64,000 nt of DNA from Acidovorax sp. YS12 (GTDB taxonomy: Bacteria > Pseudomonadota > Gammaproteobacteria > Burkholderiales > Burkholderiaceae_C): assembly GCA_021496925.1 (NCBI GenBank), contig CP053915.1:3127501-3191500 (forward strand), in the 5' to 3' direction. The notes under the pieces are model-generated. The model was not told the DNA's origin, made no database searches, and was given only the letters and a program-made list of their open reading frames with translations. Made by a program: the position numbers and the translations under genes. This document shows, one piece after another, positions 7,414-15,199 of the stretch; the first letter of the stretch is position 1; each line of letters starts with the position of its first letter.

Positions 7414-10197
7414 GTGGCTGACCCGGCAGTGCGCCTGCACGATGTGCAACTGCGCTACGGCACGGCGTGCGCGCTGGATGGCGTGACGCTGGACATTCCC
7501 GCAGGCTGCATGGCGGGCTTCATCGGCCCCGACGGCGTGGGCAAGTCCAGCCTGCTGGCGCTGGTGGCCGGGGCGCGCGCGCTGCAACAGGGCCGCGTCG
7601 AGGTGCTGGGCGGCGACATGGCGCAGGCCGCGCACCGCCGCCGCGTGTGCCCGCGCATCGCCTACATGCCGCAGGGGCTGGGGCGCAACCTGTACCCCAC
7701 GCTGTCGGTGGAGGAGAACCTGCAATTCTTCGCCCGCCTGTTCGGCCACGGAGCAGCGGAGCGGCGCCGCCGCATCGACGAACTGACGCGGCGCACGGGC
7801 CTGGCGCCCTTCCTGGCGCGGCCCGCGGGCAAGCTCTCGGGCGGCATGAAGCAGAAGCTGGGCCTGTGCTGCGCGCTGATCCACGACCCCGACCTGCTGA
7901 TCCTGGACGAGCCGACCACCGGCGTGGACCCGCTGGCGCGCGCGCAGTTCTGGGATTTGATCGCCGACATCCGGCGCGGCCAGCCCGGCATGAGCGTGCT
8001 GGTCGCCACGGCCTACATGGACGAGGCGCAGCGCTTCGACTGGATCGTGACCCTGGACGCGGGCCGCGTGCTCGCCACCGGCACGCCCGCCGAGCTGCTG
8101 GCGCGCACGGGCAGCGACACGCTGGAGCAAGCCTTCATCCACCTGCTGCCCGAGGAGCGGCGGCGCGGCCACGCGCCGGTGGAGATTCCGCCGCTGGCCG
8201 CCACGCAGGACGACATCGCCATCGAGGCCCAGGGGCTGACCATGCGCTTCGGCGATTTCGTGGCGGTCGATGGCGTGAGCCTGCGCATCCGGCGCGGCGA
8301 GATCTTCGGCTTTCTCGGCTCCAACGGCTGCGGCAAGTCCACCACCATGAAGATGCTGACCGGCCTGCTGGAGGCGACCGAAGGCCGGGCGTGGCTGTTC
8401 GGCCAGCCGGTGGACCCGCGCGACATCGCCACGCGGCGGCGCGTGGGCTATATGTCGCAGGCGTTCTCGCTGTACGGCGAGCTGACGGTGCAGCAGAACC
8501 TGGTGCTGCACGCGCGGCTGTTCCACGTGCCCGAGGGCGAGATCGCCGCGCGCGTGGAGGACATGGTGCAGCGCTTCGGCCTGGCCGAGGTGCGCGCCAG
8601 CCTGCCCGCGGGCCTGCCGCTGGGCATGCGCCAAAGGTTGTCGCTGGCCGTGGCGATGGTGCATAAACCCGAGCTGCTGATCCTGGACGAGCCGACCTCA
8701 GGCGTGGACCCGGTCGCGCGCGATGCGTTCTGGCGGCTGCTGGTGGAGCTGTCGCGGCGCGAGCGGGTGACGATCTTCATCTCCACCCACTTCATGAACG
8801 AGGCCGAGCGCTGCGACCGCATGTCGATGATGCACGCGGGCCGCGTGCTGGACAGCGACGCGCCCGCCGCGCTGGTGCAAAAGCGCGGCGCGGCCAGCCT
8901 GGAAGAAGCCTTTATCGGCTATCTGCTGGAGGCGGCGGGGGAATCAAAAATCATAGCTTCTGGCGCTCGTCCTTCCATGGTTTCAGATACAAAACCATCT
9001 GAAACCAAGGAACAGCAGGCGCAAGCAGCTCCTGAAAAAAGAGCACACCGCCACCGCCCTTTCAGCCTGCAACGCCTGCTGTCCTACGCCTGGCGCGAGG
9101 CGCTGGAGCTGCGCCGCGACCCGGTGCGCGCCACGCTGGCGCTGGCGGGCTCGGTGATCCTGTTGTTCGTCATGGGCTTCGGCATCAACATGGACGTGCA
9201 GGCGCTGCGCTTCGCCGTGCTCGACCACGACCAGACGGCGCTGAGCCGCCAGTACGTGGACGAGCTCGCGGGCTCGCGCTACTTCATCGAGCAGCCGCCC
9301 ATCGCGGATGCGGCGGAGATGGACCGGCGCCTGCGCAGCGGCGAACTGGCGCTGGCGCTGGAGTTCCCGCCCGGCTTCGCGCGCGACGTGTCCCGGGGTG
9401 GCGCGTCTGGCGGGCCCGTACAGATCGGCGCGTGGATCGACGGCTCCATGCCCATGCGCGCCGAGACGGTGGCGGGCTACGTGCAGGGCATGCACCAGGG
9501 CTGGCTGGCCAGTCAGGCGCAGGCGCGCGGCATGGGCAGCGCGCTGGCCGCGCCCGCCAGCATCGAGACCCGCTTTCGCTACAACCCCGACGTGCGCAGC
9601 CTGCCCGCCATGGTGCCCGCCGTGATCCCGCTGCTGCTGATGATGATCCCCGCCATGCTCGCCGCGCTGGCCGTGGTGCGCGAGAAGGAGCTGGGCTCCA
9701 TCCTCAACCTCTACGTCACACCCGTCACGCGCAGCGAGTTCCTGCTGGGCAAGCAGCTGCCCTACGTGCTGCTGGCGCTGCTCAACTTCGGCATGCTGGC
9801 GCTGCTGGCCGTCACCGTGTTCGGCGTACCCGTCACCGGCAGCCTGGCCACGCTGTGCGCGGCGGCGCTGCTGTACGCGGTGTGCGCCACGGGCATCGGG
9901 CTGCTGGCGTCCAGCTTCACGCGCAGCCAGGTGGCGGCGCTGTTCCTGGCGATGATCGGCACCATGATCCCGGCGGCGCAGTATTCGGGCATGCTCGACC
10001 CGGTGAGCTCGCTCGAAGGCGCCGCGCGCTGGATCGGCGCCGTGTACCCGGCCACGCACTTCATCGACATCAGCCGGGGCGTGTTCAACAAGGCGCTGCA
10101 TTTTGCCGACCTGGCGCACGCTTTCTGGGCCCTGCTGGCGGCGGTGCCCGTCATCCTGGCGCTGTCCATCGCGCTGCTCAAGAAGCAGGAGCGCTGA
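7414..10197 (+). CDS. rbbA: RbbA-like ABC ATPase-ATPase-permease fusion
   Basis: 927 residues from a GTG; no in-frame ATG exists closer to the upstream gene because a TGA precedes it. Two ABC ATPase domains are fused to an ABC-2 permease, the layout of RbbA/YhiH. Domain 1 (about 5-235): Walker [10 protein letters not shown], signature LSGGMKQ, Walker [14 protein letters not shown]. Domain 2 (about 270-500): Walker [11 protein letters not shown], an atypical signature LPLGMRQR, Walker [14 protein letters not shown]. The permease (about 550-927) has one N-terminal membrane span, a large extracytoplasmic loop and five or so C-terminal spans. The linker, residues about 511-545 ([14 protein letters not shown]...), is translated dispersed-repeat DNA. 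Probably exports a small molecule or drug with the neighbours; the ribosome-linked role described for E. coli RbbA is not testable here. Confidence 0.9.
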   Translation: MADPAVRLHDVQLRYGTACALDGVTLDIPAGCMAGFIGPDGVGKSSLLALVAGARALQQGRVEVLGGDMAQAAHRRRVCPRIAYMPQGLGRNLYPTLSVEENLQFFARLFGHGAAERRRRIDELTRRTGLAPFLARPAGKLSGGMKQKLGLCCALIHDPDLLILDEPTTGVDPLARAQFWDLIADIRRGQPGMSVLVATAYMDEAQRFDWIVTLDAGRVLATGTPAELLARTGSDTLEQAFIHLLPEERRRGHAPVEIPPLAATQDDIAIEAQGLTMRFGDFVAVDGVSLRIRRGEIFGFLGSNGCGKSTTMKMLTGLLEATEGRAWLFGQPVDPRDIATRRRVGYMSQAFSLYGELTVQQNLVLHARLFHVPEGEIAARVEDMVQRFGLAEVRASLPAGLPLGMRQRLSLAVAMVHKPELLILDEPTSGVDPVARDAFWRLLVELSRRERVTIFISTHFMNEAERCDRMSMMHAGRVLDSDAPAALVQKRGAASLEEAFIGYLLEAAGESKIIASGARPSMVSDTKPSETKEQQAQAAPEKRAHRHRPFSLQRLLSYAWREALELRRDPVRATLALAGSVILLFVMGFGINMDVQALRFAVLDHDQTALSRQYVDELAGSRYFIEQPPIADAAEMDRRLRSGELALALEFPPGFARDVSRGGASGGPVQIGAWIDGSMPMRAETVAGYVQGMHQGWLASQAQARGMGSALAAPASIETRFRYNPDVRSLPAMVPAVIPLLLMMIPAMLAALAVVREKELGSILNLYVTPVTRSEFLLGKQLPYVLLALLNFGMLALLAVTVFGVPVTGSLATLCAAALLYAVCATGIGLLASSFTRSQVAALFLAMIGTMIPAAQYSGMLDPVSSLEGAARWIGAVYPATHFIDISRGVFNKALHFADLAHAFWALLAAVPVILALSIALLKKQER
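8944..9046 (+). repeat. Dispersed AGCGCTTG repeat inside the rbbA-like gene
   Basis: AAAAATCATAGCTTCTGGCG opens the element and GCGCAAGCAGCTCCTGAAAA closes it, with the same paired half-element layout as the copy between jetA and jetB. It is read in frame and forms the linker between the second ATPase domain and the permease domain. Confidence 0.8.
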
Positions 10198-10202
10198 CCC
10201 CC

Positions 10203-11330
10203 ATGCGCCGCACGCTCGCCAACATTTACCGCCTGGGCATCAAGGAGCTGTGGGGCCTGTGGCGCGACCCGGCCATGCTGGTGCTGATCGTGTTCATGTT
10301 CGGCTTCTCGGTGTACTCGGCCGCGCGTTCCATGCCCGAGACGCTGCACCGCGCGCCCATTGCCATCGTCGATGAAGACGCCTCGCCGCTGTCGCTGCGC
10401 ATCGCCTCGGCCTTCTACCCGCCGCAGTTCATGCCGCCCGCCGCCGTCGCGCAGGGCGAGGTGGATGCGGGCATGGACGCGGGCATCTACACCTTCGCGC
10501 TCATCATCCCGCCGGGCTTCCAGCGCGACGTGCTGGCCGGGCGCGCGCCCGCGCTGCAGCTCGCCGTGGACGCCACGCGCATGACGCAGGCGTTCAACGG
10601 CGCGGGCGCCATCGGGCAGATCGTGCAGGGCGAGGTGGCGGCCTTCGCGCAGCGCTACCGGGGCGCGGCGGCGGCGCCGGTGGAGCTGGCGCTGCGCGCG
10701 CGCTTCAACCCCACGCTGGAGAAGGGCTGGTTCGGCGCGATGACGCAGCTGATCAACCACGTCACCATGGTCTCCATCCTGCTGTGCGGCGCGGCGCTGA
10801 TCCGCGAGCGCGAGCACGGCACCATCGAGCACCTGCTGGCCATGCCCGTCACGCCCACGGAGATCATGCTGGCCAAGGTGTGGTCCATGGGGCTGGTGGT
10901 GCTGGTGGCGGTGGCGGCGTCGCTGCACGGCGTCATCCGGGGGCTGGTGGGCGTGCCGGTGGAGGGTTCGGTGGCGCTGTTCCTGCTGGCCACCGCGCTG
11001 CACCTGTTCGCCACCACGGCCATGGGCATCTTCATGGCGACGGTGACGCGCTCCATGCCGCAGTTCGCGCTGCTCATCATCCTGGTGCTGCTGCCGCTGC
11101 AGATGCTCTCGGGCGGCAGCACCCCGCGCGAGAGCATGCCGCAGCTGGTGCAGGACCTGATGCTGGCCGCGCCCACCACGCATTTCACGCTGGCGGGGCA
11201 GGCCATCCTGTTTAGGGGTGCGGGGCTGGCGGTGGTGTGGCCGCAGCTGCTGGCGCTGGGGGCGATCGGGGCGGTGTTCTTCGCGGTGGCGCTGCGGCGG
11301 TTCCGGCGGACGATCGGGCAGATGGCGTGA
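10203..11330 (+). CDS. ABC-2 type permease (YhhJ-like)
   Basis: 375 residues, starting 5 bp after the rbbA-like stop. One membrane span near the N-terminus (LVLIVFMFGFSVYSA), an extracytoplasmic domain of about 130 residues, then about five spans from residue 180 on, with the ABC-2 family stretch LIREREHGTIEHLLAMPVTP at about 200-219. It has no ATPase domain of its own, so it presumably pairs with the permease half of the RbbA-like protein. Three-gene exporter with the HlyD-like adaptor; substrate not deducible. Confidence 0.9.
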   Translation: MRRTLANIYRLGIKELWGLWRDPAMLVLIVFMFGFSVYSAARSMPETLHRAPIAIVDEDASPLSLRIASAFYPPQFMPPAAVAQGEVDAGMDAGIYTFALIIPPGFQRDVLAGRAPALQLAVDATRMTQAFNGAGAIGQIVQGEVAAFAQRYRGAAAAPVELALRARFNPTLEKGWFGAMTQLINHVTMVSILLCGAALIREREHGTIEHLLAMPVTPTEIMLAKVWSMGLVVLVAVAASLHGVIRGLVGVPVEGSVALFLLATALHLFATTAMGIFMATVTRSMPQFALLIILVLLPLQMLSGGSTPRESMPQLVQDLMLAAPTTHFTLAGQAILFRGAGLAVVWPQLLALGAIGAVFFAVALRRFRRTIGQMA

Positions 11331-11432
11331 GGAGGGGGGCTTTGCTGCTCTCAGCCAGAACCCCAAGCGGGTTGAGGGCGTTCAACGTGTTGACCACAAG
11401 GCGACAACTGGTTGATTTTTTGGCAACCTCAA

Positions 11433-12365
11433 TCACCCTTCCTGGTACGCCCGCTCCAGCAGCGGCTTGGCGCGCTCCAGATCGGCGGCGCTGCGCAGGC
11501 ACAGCTCCAGATCGCCTGTGCCCCAGTGGCCGATCTGCCGCACGTCGCGGCTGAAGCCTTCTTCCAGTGCCACGGTGTCGGGGTTCAGTTTCAGGATCAC
11601 CAGCATCCTGTTCGGGTGCATGACCACGCAGGCAAAGTTCTTGAGCTTGCGGAAAGCCACGTACAGCCTGGGCTGCTTTTCCGTCACGTCATCGCCCAGC
11701 GCGAACACGAACGAACGCAGGTCGGCGTACAGCGCCTGAATATCCGGCGCAGCGCCCTCCAACTGTTCGGCAAAGCCCTTGTCCCTGCCTTGCGGCTTCG
11801 GGGTGGTGGGGCCTGCATCCGCTGGTGCGGGCTTGGCCGAGTCCGTAGCGGGTTCGGCCACCGTCTGCGTATTCACCAGCTCCAGCAACAGCAAATCCTC
11901 GCCAAACAGCTTGTAGCGGATCAGCTCGATACTGCGCGGAATCTGCTGCACCGCGTGCTGGTCGTAGCGCGTGAAGTCCGCCGCAATGCACAGCAGCCGG
12001 GTGCCCGACCATTCCACGCTGTCGGCCACGTCCTTGCCCAGCTTTTCCATCACCAGCCAGCGGAACTCGGCCTTGTGGTCGAGCAGCCAGTCCAGATAGA
12101 ACAGGCCCTGGTTGATGACGTTCTCGTTGCTGTGCCGCTTGTATTCGATGATGACGGGGCAGTTGTTCTCGTCGAGCCCGAGCGAGTCGATGCGGCCGCG
12201 ATGCGTTTTGCCAGTGGCGTATTCCGTCGCCAGGAAACGCACGCCGAGAAAGGTTTCCATCTGGCCTTCGATCAGCGTCTGCAAATTGCGCTCCAGCGCC
12301 GCTGCCGAGGCGGTCAGTTCGGTGGCGGCACCGCCATGCAGGCGAAAAAGCTGGATGTCACTCAT
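11433..12365 (-). CDS. PD-(D/E)xK nuclease-like protein with DUF5655 domain
   Basis: 310 residues. The N-terminal part (about 20-150) resembles NucS/DUF91-type nucleases: Asp60 in GRIDSLG and Glu74-x-Lys76 in VIIEYKR give a D-x13-ExK core. Residues about 150-200 are a variable linker and 210-310 match DUF5655 (YADLRSFVFALGDDV ... LYVAFRKLKNFACVVMH). Proteins of this type are annotated as hypothetical or as nuclease-associated; whether it cuts DNA is inference. It is transcribed alone, divergent from the YkgJ-like gene and convergent with the export operon. Nothing recognisable lies in the 100 bp between its stop and that operon. Confidence 0.72.
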   Translation of the reverse strand: MSDIQLFRLHGGAATELTASAAALERNLQTLIEGQMETFLGVRFLATEYATGKTHRGRIDSLGLDENNCPVIIEYKRHSNENVINQGLFYLDWLLDHKAEFRWLVMEKLGKDVADSVEWSGTRLLCIAADFTRYDQHAVQQIPRSIELIRYKLFGEDLLLLELVNTQTVAEPATDSAKPAPADAGPTTPKPQGRDKGFAEQLEGAAPDIQALYADLRSFVFALGDDVTEKQPRLYVAFRKLKNFACVVMHPNRMLVILKLNPDTVALEEGFSRDVRQIGHWGTGDLELCLRSAADLERAKPLLERAYQEG

Positions 12366-12423
12366 ACGAAAGAAAACCTCTGGTTAGCGGCCCTCATTGT
12401 GGCTTCTAGAATCCGCACTCCCC

Positions 12424-12834
12424 ATGAGATCCCCCATCGCCATCGTCGACGTCGACCGCCCCGACACCTGGACCCGCTACCGCGCGGGCCTGTGCAATAC
12501 CTGCGCCGCCAACTGCTGCACCATGCCGCTGGAGGTGCAGCTCGCCGACCTGGTGCGCCTGGGCCTGGTCGATGCCTTCGAGGCCGAGCACGAGGAGCCC
12601 CGGCGCATCGCCCGGCGGCTGGAGAAGGCGCGGCTGATCGACCACTTCAACCACAAGCACCTGCTGTTCACCCTGGCGCGCCGCGCCAGCGGCGACTGCC
12701 AGTTCCTCGACGCGCAGACGCGCCGCTGCACGGTGTACGAGCAGCGCCCCGACACCTGCCGCCTGCACCCGCAGAAGAAAAGCCCCAGGCCAGGCTGGTG
12801 CGCCTACGGCGCGCAGGCGCAAACACGGCGCTGA
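12424..12834 (+). CDS. YkgJ-family cysteine cluster protein
   Basis: 136 residues from ATG 12424. Conserved cysteines are spaced as in the YkgJ / UPF0153 family: CNTCAANCC near residue 25, C in GDCQFLD, C in RCTVYEQRPDTC and a last one in GWC near the C-terminus. The family is thought to bind zinc or an Fe-S cluster; its function is not established. It shares a short divergent promoter region (about 58 bp) with the DUF5655 gene and is followed 41 bp later by the PaiB-like gene. Confidence 0.8.
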   Translation: MRSPIAIVDVDRPDTWTRYRAGLCNTCAANCCTMPLEVQLADLVRLGLVDAFEAEHEEPRRIARRLEKARLIDHFNHKHLLFTLARRASGDCQFLDAQTRRCTVYEQRPDTCRLHPQKKSPRPGWCAYGAQAQTRR

Positions 12835-12875
12835 CGCGGACAATGGGCGCCTTGCCACGCCCCCCAGCCGCCGCC

Positions 12876-13532
12876 ATGTACATCCCCGCCCATTTCGCCG
12901 AAGACCGCCCCGAGGAACTGCACCGCATCGTGCGCGCCCATCCGCTGGGCCTGCTCTGCACGGCCGGGCCGGACGGGCTGGACGCCAACCACCTGCCGTT
13001 CCACCTCGATCCGGCGGCGGGCCCGCAGGGCACGCTGCTGGCCCACGTGGCGCGCGCCAACCCGCTGTGGCAGCGCGTGCCTTCGGGCAGCGCGGTGCTG
13101 GTGGTGTTTCGCGGCGTGGAGGGCTACATCTCGCCCAACTGGTACCCCGGCAAGCACGCCACGCACCGCGCCGTGCCCACCTGGAACTACGAGGCGGTGC
13201 ACGCGCACGGCACGCTCACCCTGCACGACGACGAGAAGCACGTGCGCCAGGTGGTGGCGCGCCTGACGCACACGCACGAGGCGCTGGCCCAGCCGCCGGG
13301 GCCGCACCGCCCCTGGCGCATGGGCGACGCGCCGCCGGACTATCTGCAGGCCATGCTGCAGTCCATCGTCGGCATCGAGGTGCGCATCACGCGGCTGGAA
13401 GGCAAGCGCAAGCTGGGCCAGAACCGCGAGGCGCCCGACCGCGAGGGCACGCAGCAGGCCCTGCAGGCGCGCGGCCACGGGGCGCTGGCCGAGGCCATGC
13501 GCCGGGCCGGCGAACCGCGCCAGGACTCCTGA
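12876..13532 (+). CDS. PaiB-like FMN-binding split-barrel protein
   Basis: 218 residues from ATG 12876. The start MYIPAHFAEDRPEELHRIV and the stretch GYISPNWYPGKHATHRAVPT are typical of the PaiB family (pyridoxamine 5'-phosphate oxidase-like FMN-binding split barrel). In Bacillus PaiB is described as a negative regulator of protease and sporulation genes; in proteobacteria the role is unknown and a flavin-dependent redox role is as likely. The family length is about 200-215, so the protein is full size. Its stop codon lies at the left edge of a dispersed repeat. Confidence 0.85.
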   Translation: MYIPAHFAEDRPEELHRIVRAHPLGLLCTAGPDGLDANHLPFHLDPAAGPQGTLLAHVARANPLWQRVPSGSAVLVVFRGVEGYISPNWYPGKHATHRAVPTWNYEAVHAHGTLTLHDDEKHVRQVVARLTHTHEALAQPPGPHRPWRMGDAPPDYLQAMLQSIVGIEVRITRLEGKRKLGQNREAPDREGTQQALQARGHGALAEAMRRAGEPRQDS

Positions 13533-13592
13533 TTCGATAGCTGCCAGCGCTTGTCTGGCAAGGGCTACAGGCCTTTTTAGCCTTAAACCGTC
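13524..13592 (+). repeat. Dispersed repeat, left arm of a 70-bp inverted pair
   Basis: Runs from GGACTCCTGATTCGATAGC through CCAGCGCTTGTCTGGCAAGG to CCTTTTTAGCCTTAAACCG. The same sequence, inverted and with very few differences, is at 14188-14257. The left end overlaps the stop of the PaiB-like gene and the right end overlaps the acylphosphatase stop. Confidence 0.9.
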
Positions 13593-13876
13593 TCGCGCTG
13601 TACAAAGCCTTGTAGCGGCTCGTGCGCCGGGCCTTCGCTGACCTCCACGCGGTCCACGCGCGCGGCGGGCGGGCCGTCGTGCGCCCAGTCGATCAGGGCC
13701 TGCACGGCGTCGGCCGGGCCGCTGGCCAGGGCCTCGACGCTGCCGTCGAGCCGGTTGCGCACCCAGCCCTGCAGGCCCAGCCGCTCGGCGGTCTGGATGG
13801 TGGTGTGGCGGTAGTACACGCCCTGCACCAGGCCGTGGATGCGCAGGTGGCGGGTGATGGTGGAAACAGAAGACAT
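13583..13876 (-). CDS. acyP: Acylphosphatase
   Basis: 97 residues, the usual size. Hydrolyses the acyl-phosphate bond of small acyl phosphates in the cytoplasm. The two signature segments are present: GLVQGVYYRHTT (the VQGVxxR loop with the phosphate-binding Arg) near residue 18 and GWVRNRLDGSVEA (catalytic Asn) near residue 39. The last codons run into the dispersed repeat. It diverges from the ferredoxin gene, and both lie between two inverted repeat copies. Confidence 0.95.
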   Translation of the reverse strand: MSSVSTITRHLRIHGLVQGVYYRHTTIQTAERLGLQGWVRNRLDGSVEALASGPADAVQALIDWAHDGPPAARVDRVEVSEGPAHEPLQGFVQRETV

Positions 13877-13961
13877 GGCGGTGGTAGCAGGCCGCCCGCG
13901 CGGCGCGGGGGCATGGCGGGAAAACCCGTAACTCTACCCCGCGCCGTGGCATGCTGCAGGC

Positions 13962-14195
13962 ATGGCTGCTCCCGCCAAGGCCCTGCCCACGATCTCCCCG
14001 GCACGCTGCACGGGCTGCGGCTGGTGCGTGGCCGCATGCCCGCCGCACGTGCTGTCGCTGCAGGTGCAGGGCGAGGGCCGCTGGGGCCCCAAGCGCGCGC
14101 TGCTGCACGACGCGCCCGGCTGCACGGGCTGCGCCCTGTGCGCGGTGCGCTGCCCGTTCGGCGCCATCCGCATGGTGCGGCGCGAAGCGGTTTAA
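13962..14195 (+). CDS. Small 2[4Fe-4S] ferredoxin
   Basis: 77 residues. Two 4Fe-4S binding motifs: CTGCGWCVAACPP at about 16-28 and CTGCALCAVRCPFGA at about 54-68, the CxxCxxCxxxCP pattern of bacterial-type ferredoxins with a 30-residue insert between them. Likely a soluble electron carrier; the partner is unknown. It is a single gene and its last codons overlap the inverted repeat copy that starts at 14188. Confidence 0.92.
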   Translation: MAAPAKALPTISPARCTGCGWCVAACPPHVLSLQVQGEGRWGPKRALLHDAPGCTGCALCAVRCPFGAIRMVRREAV

Positions 14196-14257
14196 GGCCA
14201 AAAAGGCCTGTAGCCCTTGCCAGAAAAGCGCTGGCAGCTATCGAATCAGGAGTCCGC
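14188..14257 (-). repeat. Dispersed repeat, right arm of the 70-bp inverted pair
   Basis: Reads GCGGTTTAAGGCCAAAAAGG to AGCTATCGAATCAGGAGTCC, the reverse complement of 13524-13592 with only a few changes. It overlaps the end of the ferredoxin gene and the stop codon of the CheW-like gene, so it sits between two convergent genes and can fold into a terminator-like hairpin. Confidence 0.9.
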
Positions 14258-14665
14258 AAACACCCCGGCCAAGGCCTGCGCATCGCACAGCAGGGTGGGC
14301 TGGGCATCTCCTTCGCCCAGGGCGAGGGCGCGCAGGCCGGGCAGCGCACAGCGCGCGGCCAGCACGGCCGGCAGGGGGTGGATGCAGGCCACGGGAACGC
14401 GCGCCAGCTCCACCGGGCCGCGCACGGTCAGTTCGGCCAGGCCCTGCGGCAGCGCGATGGACAGGCACTGCAATGGCGCCGCAGGCACCGGCGCGCCCAC
14501 GGGCGGCGGGGCCATGTCCAGCGCCCGCGCGCCGGGCGCTGCCAGGCGTGCGCCGCGCACATGCCGCGCCTCGATGCCGACGCGCCAGGGCCCGCTGGCG
14601 AAGCGCACGATCTCCAGCGCCGCGCCGCCGTCCCCGGCCAGGACGCTGCTCTCCGCCTCAGCCAT
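14246..14665 (-). CDS. Degenerate CheW-like protein, end of chemosensory operon
   Basis: 139 residues; not confidently recognised. The N-terminal EIVRFASGPWRVGIEARHVR and the C-terminal LRALALGEGDAQPTLLCDAQ have the strand-turn-strand pattern of a shortened CheW domain, and the position at the end of a Wsp-like operon would fit a second coupling protein such as WspD or WspB. The usual conserved middle part is missing or strongly diverged. It begins 15 bp after the CheW gene stops, so it is almost certainly co-transcribed with it. Its stop codon lies in the dispersed repeat. Confidence 0.55.
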   Translation of the reverse strand: MAEAESSVLAGDGGAALEIVRFASGPWRVGIEARHVRGARLAAPGARALDMAPPPVGAPVPAAPLQCLSIALPQGLAELTVRGPVELARVPVACIHPLPAVLAARCALPGLRALALGEGDAQPTLLCDAQALAGVFADS

Positions 14666-14680
14666 GGCCGTGGCCCGGCA

Positions 14681-15199
14681 TCACCCGGCCAGCCCTTCGG
14701 CGTAGCTGGCCAGCAGCCGCTCCAGGTCGAGCAGGCTCACGGGCTGCTCCTGGAAGTGCACCACCCCCAGCACCAGGGTGCGCAGGGGCTCGCCCAGCGT
14801 GGCCGGCGGGGGCTGGATGCTGCTGTGCGCGACGTCGACCACGTCGATGATGCGATCGACCCGCAGGCCGCTGTCGATGCCCGCGCCGCTGCCGAGCATG
14901 ATGGCGCTGTCCTGCCCGGTGGCCGGGGCGGGCAGTTGCAGCACATCGTGCAGGCGGATGACGGTGGCGATGTCGCCGCGCACGTTGATGACGCCTTCGA
15001 GCGAGGGCGGGCAGCCGGGCACGAAGTGCACCACGGCCTGCGCCAGGATCTCGCGGATGTGCGTGCCGTGGAAGGCGAACCAGTGCGGCCCGAGCGCGAA
15101 GATGACCAGCTTGACCATGCGCTCGTCCACGTTGACCACCTCCTGGCGCGCGCCGTGGCGCTGGCGCAGGATGTGGTCGAGGGTCGGCGCGCCGCTCAT
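14681..15199 (-). CDS. CheW-like coupling protein
   Basis: 172 residues. Couples the receptor (22186-24120) to the CheA-like kinase (17312-19504). The CheW domain spans about 28-165: LVIFALGPHWFAFHGTHIRE at the start, PGCPPSLEGVINVRGDIATV in the middle (the family-typical G-x-INxRG) and VSLLDLERLL at the end. Its ATG overlaps the stop of the GGDEF protein gene by four bases, so translation is coupled. Resembles WspB/WspD by context. Confidence 0.9.
   Translation of the reverse strand: MSGAPTLDHILRQRHGARQEVVNVDERMVKLVIFALGPHWFAFHGTHIREILAQAVVHFVPGCPPSLEGVINVRGDIATVIRLHDVLQLPAPATGQDSAIMLGSGAGIDSGLRVDRIIDVVDVAHSSIQPPPATLGEPLRTLVLGVVHFQEQPVSLLDLERLLASYAEGLAG

Noticed and set aside
11331..11432. 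Possible small gene or regulator in the gap between the export operon and the DUF5655 gene
   Set aside because: Short frames on both strands have no start with a binding site and no recognisable product; it may just hold terminator sequence.
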